From CAVRJC01 sp964505725 (GTDB taxonomy: Bacteria > Actinomycetota > Acidimicrobiia > IMCC26256 > DASPTH01): 12,320 nt of DNA. The DNA lies in the NCBI GenBank assembly GCA_964505725.1, contig CAZDJK010000102.1, forward strand, positions 1-12,320, in the 5' to 3' direction. Below the pieces are notes generated by a model. The model was given only the letters and a program-made list of their open reading frames with translations. It was not told the origin of the DNA and searched no databases. How positions within the stretch are numbered: the stretch's first letter is position 1; every line of letters begins with the position of its first letter. Shown piece after piece: positions 1 to 6,579 of this stretch. The position numbers and the translations under genes were made by a program.

Positions 1-47
1 GTCGGCCGGGACCGCAACCCGTCGAGGCGCTCTGCCACGTCGAACAT
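1..47 (-). CDS. Start of a leftward gene, cut by the window edge (possible DUF222/13E12-type protein)
   Basis: Only the first 15 codons are present. They read from an ATG at 47 and give MFDVAERLDGLRSRP before leaving the window. The call rests on a second, diverged copy of this start at 443-489, which continues as AEWLVARLDELVRERA. The conservation is at protein level (12 of 15 residues), with several third-position changes, which suggests that both copies descend from a real coding start. The pattern of a short N-terminal helix, then a W-L-x-x-R segment and an acidic/Arg helix, recalls the N-termini of actinobacterial DUF222/HNH-endonuclease (13E12 repeat) proteins, which are often multicopy. 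That family call is inference from very little sequence. No good Shine-Dalgarno sequence precedes the ATG. Confidence 0.4.
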   Translation of the reverse strand, partial: MFDVAERLDGLRSRP

Positions 48-203
48 GCACCGATCAAATCATGGGGGTGTGACGGTCATCCGAGAATGTGGGCCGGTCT
101 TGGAGTCGGGTCTGTCTTGGGGTGTGACTGGCGTGTGGGTCTGTCGCGGGTTTGGTTGAAGGTGTGATCAGGCCTCGCGGCGCGGTTTTGGCCCGGTTCG
201 ACC

Positions 204-230
204 TTGACGGCGGATGGGCTCCCGTAGGCT
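204..230 (+). promoter_or_regulatory. Candidate promoter of the 37-aa basic ORF (leaderless type)
   Basis: TTGACG (204-209) and TAGGCT (225-230) resemble -35 and -10 hexamers, though their 15-bp spacer is shorter than the usual 17. The -10 ends 7 bases before the ATG at 238, so transcription would be expected to begin at or next to the start codon. No Shine-Dalgarno sequence lies between. The CGTAnnCT plus 6-7 bases arrangement is the same as before trpC and the second response regulator. Confidence 0.45.
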
Positions 231-237
231 GGGACGT

Positions 238-351
238 ATGGCCAAGGTCAAGAAGCCAGGAGACAGCAACGTGCCGCGGGGAAGTTCCGGCGGGCCCCCT
301 GGGAAGAAGCAACGATCCAGGGCCCGCAAGAGCAGTAAGGGCCGCAAATAG
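238..351 (+). CDS. Very small, highly basic protein (37 aa), unknown function
   Basis: The frame runs from ATG at 238 to TAG at 349-351 and encodes 37 residues: MAKVKKPGDS, then a Gly/Pro/Ser stretch, then a C-terminal KKQRSRARKSSKGRK. There are 13 Lys/Arg and a single acidic residue (D9). It has no membrane segment or Cys and is probably disordered, like tiny ribosome- or nucleic-acid-associated proteins; I do not recognise it as bS22, bTHX or bL36. Support comes from the promoter just upstream with leaderless spacing, and from Lys/Arg codon choice that avoids rare codons. It lies between two copies of a duplicated gene start and antisense to low-quality reading frames. It could be a chance ORF, given its length. 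Confidence 0.45.
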   Translation: MAKVKKPGDSNVPRGSSGGPPGKKQRSRARKSSKGRK

Positions 352-378
352 TCGCGACGGCGAAGAGCCAGAGCTGCC

Positions 379-489
379 GACCGCTGTCAGCTCGCCGGCG
401 CGTTCGCGCACGAGCTCGTCGAGGCGAGCCACCAGCCATTCGGCCGGCCGGCACCGCAACTCGTCGAGGTGCTCAGCAACGTCGAACAT
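379..489 (-). pseudogene. Truncated remnant of the gene that starts at position 47
   Basis: A leftward reading frame opens with ATG at 489. It encodes MFDVAEHLDELRCRP followed by AEWLVARLDELVRERA and GELTAV, and is plausible protein for about 37 residues. After that the composition changes abruptly to Ser/Gly/Pro/Thr-rich sequence with no family character until a stop near 55, and this part runs antisense to the small basic ORF at 238-351. The first 15 residues match the partial gene at the left edge. I read it as the 5' fragment of a duplicated DUF222-like gene whose body was lost or replaced. The 3' boundary near 379 is approximate. It could instead be a short diverged paralogue that is still expressed, but nothing supports the Ser/Pro-rich extension as protein. 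Confidence 0.4.
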
Positions 490-492
490 GCA
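443..492. repeat. Diverged 50-bp direct repeat of positions 1-50
   Basis: Positions 443-492 align without gaps to 1-50 with 44 of 50 bases identical by hand count. Beyond the ATG, the next roughly 30 bases (48-81 versus 490-523) still match at about two thirds of positions, including a shared GTCACA/TGTGAC block. The duplicated unit therefore includes upstream sequence as well as the coding start. The two copies lie in the same orientation, 442 bp apart, and flank the small ORF at 238-351. Confidence 0.8.
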
Positions 493-520
493 GGAATCAC
501 ACCACGAGACTGTGACCGTT

Positions 521-567
521 CTCGCCGACGGCGATCGCACACGCGAGAAGAAATGCGCGTCGGCGAG
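521..567 (-). terminator. Perfect 10-bp inverted repeat just downstream of the cyclase/ATPase gene
   Basis: CTCGCCGACG at 521-530 is exactly complementary to CGTCGGCGAG at 558-567, with a 27-base loop. For the leftward gene ending at 571 the hairpin starts 3 bases after the stop codon. No T-tract follows on the minus strand, so it is not a canonical intrinsic terminator. U-tract-free hairpins at gene ends occur in actinobacteria and may terminate transcription or protect the 3' end. The loop contains the palindrome GCGATCGC. Confidence 0.4.
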
Positions 568-570
568 CCG

Positions 571-3405
571 TCAGTCCTGCGCGCGCTCGACCACGTTCAG
601 CGCGTAGGCGACCGCGTCGTCGAACTCCATCGCCTCGCCCTCCGAGCGCAGCTCGCGGAAGCGCGGCTCCCCGAGCAGTTCGACCAGCTGCCCGGTCGTC
701 GCCCGCCGGAGCTGGGTGACGAAGTCGGTCGTGTCGGGCGCGCCACCCGACCCGCCCGACCCGCCCGACCGGCCCGTCGGCCTCCCGGAACCGGACGACC
801 CGCCACCCGCGGCGTCCGACCGCACGCTCACCACGGCCACGAGCCGCCGGGCCGCGCCCTGGAGCACGGCCGCGGCGTCCGGCTCAGAGGCGACGACCGC
901 GGCGGCGACGACGTTGAACATGCTGCTCAGCAGGGGACGGTTGCCGACCCAGTGCAGATGGCGGATCGCCGGCGCCGCCACCGCCAGGGTCAGGGGCCAG
1001 TCCTCGAGTCGGGCGCTGATGAGGACGCTCTGCGTGAGCTCTCCCCAGGCCTCGTATCCGAGACTGGTTCGGAGCTCGTTGCTCTCCCGCAGGAGCGCAC
1101 GCGCCCGCCCGGGATCCAAGTCGGTGAGCGCGGCGGCGAGCGCGGCCAGGTTCTGCACGATGACCGTCGGCATCCGCAGCTCGCGCGCGATGGCCAGCCC
1201 CTCGGTCGCGAGGGGCAGTGCGGCGTCGGCCTCGCCCGTCATCGCGTGGAACATCGCGGCGCCGCCGAGCTGGATCGCGAGTGGCACGCGTCGGCCGGTG
1301 GCGCGGGAGATCTCCGCGGCGCGTTCCATGTAGACGCCGGCGTCATGCGTCGCGCCGGCCGTGTACGCGAGCATCGAGCGTGTCCCATGCGTGATCGACT
1401 CGACGACGCGATCGGGGTCACCCAGACGGTGCGCCGCTTCGAGCGCACGTTCCCGTAGTGCTTCCGCCCCGTCACGGTCGCCCCACGAGGCCGCTTGACT
1501 CGCGGCGACCGCGAGGCCGTAGGTGTAGGAAGGATGGTCCGATGCGCCGGTGAGCTCGAGCGCGGGTGCAGCCGGTATGCGCACCTCGTAGCCCACCTGC
1601 ATCTGGGGACCGGGCATGCTGTGCACGATCCGAAACGCAAGGTCCACGTTGTCGGTGTCGATCGCGTGGTTCATCGCGCTGATCATGTTCTCCTGCTCGG
1701 CACCGAGCCGGCGCGCGGCGTCGAGCTGGTTCGGCCCGAGCATGTCGTCGGTCGTCCGACGCGCGAACTCGCAGTAGTACTCGGCGTGTCGCGCCTCGAG
1801 CTCGTCGACTTCCCCGTGCTCGTCGAGACGTTCCTCGCCGTACTGCCGGATGGTCTCGGTGAGCCGGTACCGGGTGTCGCCGACCTCGGTGTCGTCAGCG
1901 ATCACGAGCGACCTGGCCACCAGGCTCGCGAGCAGCTCGAACACGGCGTCCGTCCCGATCACCCCGCCCGAGCACACCGCCTCGACGGCGTCGAGCGTGC
2001 AACCGCCGGAGAACACGGTCACGCGCGCCAACAGCAGCTGCTCCTCGGGCGTGCACAGCTCGTACGACCAGTCGATCGCGGCGCGCAGGGTCTGGTGCCG
2101 CTCGACCGCACCGCGCCGCCCGCCCGTCAGCACCCGGAACCTCTGGTCGAGGCGACTCAGCAACGTGCTCGGGCTCATCGCCGGCACCCGCGCCGCGGCG
2201 AGCTCGATCGCCAGGGGCATGCCGTCGAGTCGACGGCACACCTGCGCGACGGCCGGCGCGTTCTGCTCGGTGAGCTCGAAGTCGGACTTCGCCGCGGTCG
2301 CGCGCTCGACGAACAGCTGCACCGCATCGGACGCCGCCACCGCGTCGACGTCAGAAGCACCGCTCGGCGCACCGAGTGACGGCACGACCAGCATCCGCTC
2401 ACCGTCGACGCCGAGCCCTTCCCGACTGGTCGCCAGCACGACGACGCCTCCACACGAGCGCTCGACCGCGTCGACGATCTCCGCGACGGCACCCAGCAGG
2501 TGCTCGCAGTTGTCGATGATGAGCAACAGCTGTTTCGTGCGCAGGAAGTCGATCAGCGACGCCTCGAGCGTCTGACCGGCGCGCGCCGTGATCCCGAAGA
2601 CGCCCGCGAACGCGCCGACCACGCCGTCCGGATCGCGCACCGGCGCGAGCTCCACCAGCCACGCGCCCTCGCGGAACTGCGGCAGCATCTCGGCGGCAAC
2701 CTGCAGGGCCAGACGGGTCTTGCCGATCCCGCCCACGCCGGTCAGCGTGACGACCCGCGCCTCCCCTAACGCCGCGGCGACGCGCTCGAGCTCCCGCGCG
2801 CGACCGATGAACGAGCTCACCTGTAGCGGCAGGTTCCCCGGGAACGCGTCGACCGAGCGCAACGGCGCAAACCGGTCGCGCAGCAATGGCGCGCGCACCT
2901 GGAACACGCGCTCCGCACGCGACAGGTCGCGCAGGCGGTGCTCGCCCAGGTCGACGAGCTCCACCCCGTCGTCGAGCGTGTCCCGCGCGAGGTCGGCGGT
3001 CGACTGCGAGCACACGATCTGGCCGCCGTGCGCGAGGTCCATCAGGCGGGCGGCGCGGTTCAAGGCCGACCCGTAGTAGTCGCCGTCTCGCAGCTCCGCC
3101 ACGCCCGAGTGGATGCCGATCCGCACCCGCAGCGGCTCGCTCACCGCCCAGTGCTCCGCTTCCAGCGTGCGCTGGGCGTCGATCGCGAACCGGATCGCGC
3201 CGTCCGCGGTGGCGAACGCCGCGTGGATCCCGTCACCGCGCCCCTTCACGACCACGCCGCCGTGCGCGGCGACCGCGTCGCGCAGGATCTCGTCGTGGCG
3301 CGCCAGCGCGCCTCGCATCGCCTCGGGCTCCTGGTCCCACAGGCGCGTCGAGACCTCGAGATCGGTGAACACGAACGTCACCGTGCCCGACGGCAGCTCG
3401 GCCAT
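571..3405 (-). CDS. Class III nucleotide cyclase–STAND ATPase–helical repeat regulator
   Basis: This 944-residue cytoplasmic regulator starts at the ATG at 3405, which has a GGAGGG ribosome binding site. The frame stays open 69 codons upstream, but that part overlaps the kinase gene. Residues 1-170 are a class III adenylate/guanylate cyclase domain: metal-binding D15 (FTDLE) and D58 (GRGDG), K54, D109, and N116/R120 (YYGSALNRAARL) for transition-state binding. The catalytic set therefore looks complete. Residues about 195-480 are an NB-ARC/STAND ATPase: FIGRARELE, Walker A GVGGIGKT (223-230), Walker B LLLIIDN (293-299) and the GMPLAIELAAAR motif. A winged-helix part and TPR-like helices follow. 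Unlike many AfsR/LuxR-type relatives it has no C-terminal LuxR HTH. A Gly/Ser linker (about 864-888) interrupts the C-terminus. The ligand sensed is unknown. It lies 34 bp after the kinase gene. Confidence 0.9.
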   Translation of the reverse strand: MAELPSGTVTFVFTDLEVSTRLWDQEPEAMRGALARHDEILRDAVAAHGGVVVKGRGDGIHAAFATADGAIRFAIDAQRTLEAEHWAVSEPLRVRIGIHSGVAELRDGDYYGSALNRAARLMDLAHGGQIVCSQSTADLARDTLDDGVELVDLGEHRLRDLSRAERVFQVRAPLLRDRFAPLRSVDAFPGNLPLQVSSFIGRARELERVAAALGEARVVTLTGVGGIGKTRLALQVAAEMLPQFREGAWLVELAPVRDPDGVVGAFAGVFGITARAGQTLEASLIDFLRTKQLLLIIDNCEHLLGAVAEIVDAVERSCGGVVVLATSREGLGVDGERMLVVPSLGAPSGASDVDAVAASDAVQLFVERATAAKSDFELTEQNAPAVAQVCRRLDGMPLAIELAAARVPAMSPSTLLSRLDQRFRVLTGGRRGAVERHQTLRAAIDWSYELCTPEEQLLLARVTVFSGGCTLDAVEAVCSGGVIGTDAVFELLASLVARSLVIADDTEVGDTRYRLTETIRQYGEERLDEHGEVDELEARHAEYYCEFARRTTDDMLGPNQLDAARRLGAEQENMISAMNHAIDTDNVDLAFRIVHSMPGPQMQVGYEVRIPAAPALELTGASDHPSYTYGLAVAASQAASWGDRDGAEALRERALEAAHRLGDPDRVVESITHGTRSMLAYTAGATHDAGVYMERAAEISRATGRRVPLAIQLGGAAMFHAMTGEADAALPLATEGLAIARELRMPTVIVQNLAALAAALTDLDPGRARALLRESNELRTSLGYEAWGELTQSVLISARLEDWPLTLAVAAPAIRHLHWVGNRPLLSSMFNVVAAAVVASEPDAAAVLQGAARRLVAVVSVRSDAAGGGSSGSGRPTGRSGGSGGSGGAPDTTDFVTQLRRATTGQLVELLGEPRFRELRSEGEAMEFDDAVAYALNVVERAQD
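746..770 (-). repeat. 9-bp tandem repeat encoding the Gly/Ser linker
   Basis: CCCGACCCG occurs twice in tandem (746-754, 755-763), followed by a partial third unit. It encodes the SGGSGGSGG stretch in the C-terminal part of the cyclase/ATPase, an in-frame repeat of the kind that expands or contracts by slippage. Confidence 0.8.
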
Positions 3406-3412
3406 GCGTCCC

Positions 3413-3418
3413 CCCTCC
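3413..3418 (-). promoter_or_regulatory. Ribosome binding site of the cyclase/ATPase gene
   Basis: On the minus strand this reads GGAGGG, 7 bases before the ATG at 3405. It fixes the start at MAELPSGTV and rules out the 69-codon upstream extension, which has no such signal and lies inside the kinase gene. Confidence 0.8.
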
Positions 3419-3431
3419 GGACGTACGGCTG

Positions 3432-3460
3432 AGAGTAAATCAGGTCGCGGGGCTCGTCGA
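3432..3460 (-). promoter_or_regulatory. Possible internal promoter for the cyclase/ATPase gene
   Basis: On the minus strand, TCGACG (3455-3460), a 17-bp spacer and TACTCT (3432-3437) form a plausible sigma-70-type promoter that overlaps the last codons of the kinase gene. Transcription would start about 20 bases before the cyclase/ATPase ATG. The gene could therefore be expressed both by read-through and independently. The -35 match is only moderate. Confidence 0.35.
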
Positions 3461-4948
3461 CGCAGGCGTGGGCACCGGGGCCGGGAGCGCCACCACGAAG
3501 CGGGTGCCCGTATCGACCGGCTCGACGCGCGCGGAGCCGCCCATGGCGACCGCGAGCTCGTGCACGATGGCGAGGCCGATGCCGGTGCCGACGGCGCGCC
3601 CCGGTACCGCACGCGACGTGTACAGCCGTTCGAACACGTGCGGCAGGTCGGCGGGGCTGATGCCGGGTCCGTCGTCGTCGACGGTGATCTGCGCGTAGCC
3701 GTCGGCGCGCCACAGCGCGACCACCACCGACGTCGACGCGAACTTCAGCGCGTTCTCCACCAGGTTGGCGACGATCTGCCCCAACCGCTCCGGGTCCGCC
3801 ACCAGCGCCAGGCCGCCGTCGGCACCTTCCGACGAGGACGACGGAGAGGAGAACGTCAACGACAACCCGAGGTCGGCCGCCTGCGGCTCGAATGCCGCGA
3901 CCGTCTCGCCCACCACCTCCCGCGCCTCCACGTCGACCGGCCGCAGCGAGAACTGGTGGGCGTCGAGCCGCGCCAGGTCGAGGAGGTCCGCCACCAGCCG
4001 TTGCAGCCGCCGCGCCTCGGACGAGATCACCTCGGCCGCCCGCACGTGCCCCTCGTCGCCCTCGACCGTCCCGTCGGCGATCGCCTGTGCGTAGCCGCGG
4101 ATCGACGTCAACGGCGTGCGCAGGTCGTGCGACACGCTCAACAGGAAGGCGCGCTCGTGTCCCTGCGCCTCCTGCAGGTCCTCGCCCATCGTGTTGATCG
4201 CGGTCGCCAGCTCGCCGAGCTCGTCGTGCGGCACCTCCGTCACGTCGACGCGTGCCGACAGGTCACCCGCGGCGATCTGCCCCGCCACCACCTCCATCGC
4301 CGCGATCGGCCGCGTCATCCGCCGCGCCAGGTACGCGGCCACCAACGCCGCCACCATGATCGCCACGATCGCGGCCAGCAGCACCACGCCGCTCGCCTGG
4401 CCGAACGGCCGCGTCTCCACGTCCTTCGCCAGCACCACGACCGGCGTCAGCCCCTGGATCGGCGTGATCGGCACCGCGACGAATTCGGTGTTGCCGTCGC
4501 GGCCAGTCTGGGTCTTGCCCGCGAGCAAGGCGTCGGTGTCGAGATCGGACGCCGACACACCCGGCGGCAGCTTCACGAGCGGGCTCTCGGCGCCGAACGC
4601 CCGCCCGAGGATCTCCTGCTGGTTGCCGTTGGCGTCCAGCCCGATCACCGCGCCGTTCGACACCGTGAGCGTCGCCTGGACGAGGTCGCGGATACGCGGC
4701 GCGGCGCGTGTGCCCGCCAGCCGCTGACGGATCTGCGCGCCGGTGAGCTTCCCCGCGCTCTGGAGCACCGAGTCGAGCGACGACGCCACCTCCGGCCCCG
4801 CCTTCTCCAGATCCGAGCGCACCGAGTTCGCCGACGTGCGCCGCGCCAGGCTCGCGGTCACGCCCGCAGTGAGCGCCAGGACGCCCAGCGCGATCGCGAG
4901 CATCGCGACCATGAGCCGCGTGCGCAGCCGGTGTTGCGGTCTGGGCAT
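3440..4948 (-). CDS. Sensor histidine kinase with a large extracytoplasmic domain
   Basis: This 502-residue membrane kinase is the partner of the response regulator 14 bp upstream. A basic N-terminus leads into TM1 (about 13-33). An extracytoplasmic domain of about 150 residues follows (34-186, unrecognised fold, no Cys), then TM2 (about 187-208) and a HAMP domain (RRMTRPI onward, about 209-262). HisKA has phosphoacceptor H274 in SVSHDLRTPLTSIRGY. The HATPase_c part has the N box with N399 (VENALKF), G1 DDDGPGI (424-430), the F box VFERLYTS and G2 GTGIGL. All catalytic boxes are intact. A Ser/Glu-rich insertion lies at about 367-379. The ATG at 4948 lacks a clear Shine-Dalgarno sequence, so translation may depend on coupling to the regulator gene. 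The signal sensed cannot be told from the sequence. Confidence 0.93.
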   Translation of the reverse strand: MPRPQHRLRTRLMVAMLAIALGVLALTAGVTASLARRTSANSVRSDLEKAGPEVASSLDSVLQSAGKLTGAQIRQRLAGTRAAPRIRDLVQATLTVSNGAVIGLDANGNQQEILGRAFGAESPLVKLPPGVSASDLDTDALLAGKTQTGRDGNTEFVAVPITPIQGLTPVVVLAKDVETRPFGQASGVVLLAAIVAIMVAALVAAYLARRMTRPIAAMEVVAGQIAAGDLSARVDVTEVPHDELGELATAINTMGEDLQEAQGHERAFLLSVSHDLRTPLTSIRGYAQAIADGTVEGDEGHVRAAEVISSEARRLQRLVADLLDLARLDAHQFSLRPVDVEAREVVGETVAAFEPQAADLGLSLTFSSPSSSSEGADGGLALVADPERLGQIVANLVENALKFASTSVVVALWRADGYAQITVDDDGPGISPADLPHVFERLYTSRAVPGRAVGTGIGLAIVHELAVAMGGSARVEPVDTGTRFVVALPAPVPTPASTSPAT

Positions 4949-4962
4949 CGGAGGCGTGCAGC

Positions 4963-5673
4963 TCAGGCCGGCGCGACCGACCGCGGCGACTCGAGGCGGT
5001 AGCCGACGCCGCGCACGGTCGTGATGTCGACCGCGTCACCCAGCTTCTTGCGCACTTGCGCGATGTGCACGTCGACGGTGCGGGCATCGCCGAACCAGTC
5101 GTAGCCCCAGACGCCGTCGAGGATCTGCTGGCGGGACATCGCGAGCCCCGGCCGTTCGGCGAGGAAGCGGAGCAGGTCGAACTCCTTCGTCGTCATCTCG
5201 ACCGGCGCGTCGTCGATCCGCACCTCGCGCCGCCCGGTGTCGATGGTCACCGTGCCCGCGACGACGACCTCAGGTGCGGGACCGCCGTCGACCCGGCGCA
5301 GCACCGCCTTCACCCGCGCCGCGAGCTCGGCGGGGGAGAACGGCTTGGTGAGGTAGTCGTCGCCGCCGAGCTCCAACCCCAGCACCCGGTCGACCTCGCC
5401 GTCGCGCGCGGTGAGGAAGATCACGGGGATCTGCGACGTCTGGCGGATGCGCTTGCACACCTCGAGCCCGTCGAGGTCGGGGAGGCCCACGTCGAGCACC
5501 ACCAGCCGGGGGCGGTGCTCGCGCACCGCGTCGAGGCCGGCCTGGCCCGTCGGGCACTTCAGCACCCGGAAGCCCTCCCGGCTGAGATAGAGGTCGACGA
5601 GGTCGGCGATGTTGGGCTCGTCGTCGACGATGACGATGGTGCCGCGTTCCACCGCTCCATGGTCGCGCGCCAC
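4963..5673 (-). CDS. OmpR/PhoB-family response regulator (first system)
   Basis: This is a 236-residue transcription factor. The receiver domain (about 12-126) has acidic-pocket D17/D18, phosphoacceptor D61 (VVLDVGLPDLDG), T88 and K110 (TKPFSP). The winged-helix DNA-binding domain (about 137-228) shows the family features TTKEFDLLRFLAE, SRQQILDGVWGYD, RTVDVHIAQVRKKLG and the RGVGYRL wing. The start is a GTG at 5673. A second in-frame GTG seven codons on, nearer to the receiver's first strand (TIVIVDDEP), is an alternative. Neither has a strong ribosome binding site. The gene is divergent from trpC across 66 bp that contain an 11-bp-spaced direct repeat, a likely site for autoregulation. It is followed by its kinase. 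Confidence 0.95.
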   Translation of the reverse strand: MARDHGAVERGTIVIVDDEPNIADLVDLYLSREGFRVLKCPTGQAGLDAVREHRPRLVVLDVGLPDLDGLEVCKRIRQTSQIPVIFLTARDGEVDRVLGLELGGDDYLTKPFSPAELAARVKAVLRRVDGGPAPEVVVAGTVTIDTGRREVRIDDAPVEMTTKEFDLLRFLAERPGLAMSRQQILDGVWGYDWFGDARTVDVHIAQVRKKLGDAVDITTVRGVGYRLESPRSVAPA

Positions 5674-5686
5674 CCCACCGCGGAGC

Positions 5687-5713
5687 GTGAGGGCAATGTG
5701 AGAGAAGTGTCAT
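5687..5713. promoter_or_regulatory. Candidate response-regulator binding site (11-bp direct repeats) between regulator and trpC
   Basis: GTGAG at 5687-5691 and 5698-5702 are exactly 11 bp apart (one helical turn). A weaker third element, GTCAT, lies at 5709-5713. Tandem repeats of this spacing are how OmpR/PhoB-family dimers bind DNA. The block is 14 bp upstream of the regulator's GTG and covers roughly -53 to -27 relative to the predicted trpC start point, so a bound regulator could affect both directions. Confidence 0.4.
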
Positions 5714-5726
5714 GGCGGTGCCGTCG

Positions 5727-5732
5727 TACACT
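5727..5732 (+). promoter_or_regulatory. Leaderless -10 element of trpC
   Basis: TACACT fits the actinobacterial TANNNT -10 consensus and ends 7 bases before the GTG at 5740, which would itself be the transcription start. There is no Shine-Dalgarno sequence in between and no convincing -35; the expected -35 zone is occupied by the GTGAG repeats. Confidence 0.5.
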
Positions 5733-5739
5733 GCGCGCC

Positions 5740-6549
5740 GTGGCCGTGCTCGACGAGATCCTCGCCACCAAGCGCGACGAGGTCACGATGCTGCACCGTC
5801 CCGAGGTGCGGGACCTGCTCCACGCCCGGGCCCTCGCCGCGCCCCCGCCCCGCGACTTCGCCGCCGCGCTCCGGCGTCCCGACGGCCGGGTGGCGGTGAT
5901 CGGCGAGATCAAGCGCCGGTCCCCGTCGAAGGGCGACCTCGCCCCTGACCTAGACCCCGGCACCACCGCCAAGGCCTACGAGGCGGGCGGCGTGAGCGCG
6001 CTGTCGATCCTCACCGACGGCCCGTTCTTCGGCGGCACCCTCGCCGACCTCCAGGCGGCGCGGGAGGCCACCGAAGCGTCGCGGATCCCCGTCCTCCGCA
6101 AGGACTTCGCCATCGACGAGATCCAGGTGTACGAGACGCGCGCGATCGGCGCCGACGCGCTGCTCCTCGTCGTCGCCGCGCTGCCCCACGACGCGCACCT
6201 CGCCGACCTCCACGCGCTCGCGGTCGAGCTCGGCCTCGGTGTGCTCGTCGAGACGCACGACGCGTTCGAGATCGACCGCGCGCTCGACATCGGCGCGCAT
6301 GTCATCGGCGTGAACGCGCGCGACCTCGGCACCTTCACCGAGCACCTCGACATCTCGGAGGCCCTCGCGAGCCGGCTGCCGCCCGAGGTGATCGGCGTCG
6401 CCGAGAGCGCGATCCGCAGCGTCGACGACGCGTGGACGATGGCCGCCGCCGGCTACGACGCCGTCCTCGTCGGCGAGATGCTCGTGAAGGCCGACGACCC
6501 CACCGCGACCGTGCGCGAGCTCGCCGGGGTCCGGCGCGGGTCGCGCTGA
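5740..6549 (+). CDS. trpC: Indole-3-glycerol phosphate synthase
   Basis: TrpC is a (beta/alpha)8-barrel cytoplasmic enzyme that closes the ring of CdRP to indole-3-glycerol phosphate, the fourth step of tryptophan synthesis. The 269-residue protein has the usual length for a monofunctional enzyme. Signature residues are present: E56 and K58 in GEIKRRSPSKG, the LTDGPFFGGTLADL loop, K121 in LRKDF, E171 in VLVETHD, N192 in GVNARDLGTF, E222/S223 and the phosphate-binding VLVGEMLVK. The GTG at 5740 is chosen because the family-like sequence begins there (AVLDEILATKRDEV) and because a -10 element sits at leaderless distance. The upstream extension to 5056 is antisense to the response regulator. A second in-frame GTG at 5746 is possible. 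TrpB2 follows after 30 bp. Confidence 0.96.
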   Translation: MAVLDEILATKRDEVTMLHRPEVRDLLHARALAAPPPRDFAAALRRPDGRVAVIGEIKRRSPSKGDLAPDLDPGTTAKAYEAGGVSALSILTDGPFFGGTLADLQAAREATEASRIPVLRKDFAIDEIQVYETRAIGADALLLVVAALPHDAHLADLHALAVELGLGVLVETHDAFEIDRALDIGAHVIGVNARDLGTFTEHLDISEALASRLPPEVIGVAESAIRSVDDAWTMAAAGYDAVLVGEMLVKADDPTATVRELAGVRRGSR

Positions 6550-6564
6550 GACCGCACCACCCAC

Positions 6565-6573
6565 AAGGAGGGG
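6565..6573 (+). promoter_or_regulatory. Strong ribosome binding site of the TrpB2 gene
   Basis: AAGGAGGGG lies 6 bases before the ATG at 6580. It contrasts with the leaderless start of trpC just upstream and marks this gene as an internal operon gene. Confidence 0.85.
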
Positions 6574-6579
6574 AAGCCG

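Noticed and set aside
490..520. CRP-like palindrome TCACA-N9-TGTGA on the minus strand
   Set aside because: The half-sites are in the opposite order to a CRP site (TGTGA-N6-TCACA) and the spacing is wrong. It is better explained as part of the duplicated upstream sequence.
152..607. Long open frames on both strands at the left end (55-540 minus, 152-607 plus)
   Set aside because: The sequence is Ser/Arg/Pro-rich with no domain character and no good start signals. Only the first 37 codons of the minus frame have support, through the repeat at 1-47.
3406..3612. Upstream extension of the cyclase/ATPase frame (69 codons)
   Set aside because: It lies inside the kinase gene, is Arg/Ser/Pro-rich, and the true ATG at 3405 has a strong ribosome binding site and begins exactly at the cyclase domain.
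3113..5002. Open frame of 629 codons on the plus strand opposite the kinase
   Set aside because: His/Arg-rich composition is typical of the antisense frame of a high-GC gene. The minus strand carries an intact histidine kinase and the start of the cyclase/ATPase.
5056..5739. Upstream extension of the trpC frame
   Set aside because: It is antisense to the response regulator and lacks family similarity. The TrpC homology begins at the GTG at 5740, which has a -10 at leaderless distance.
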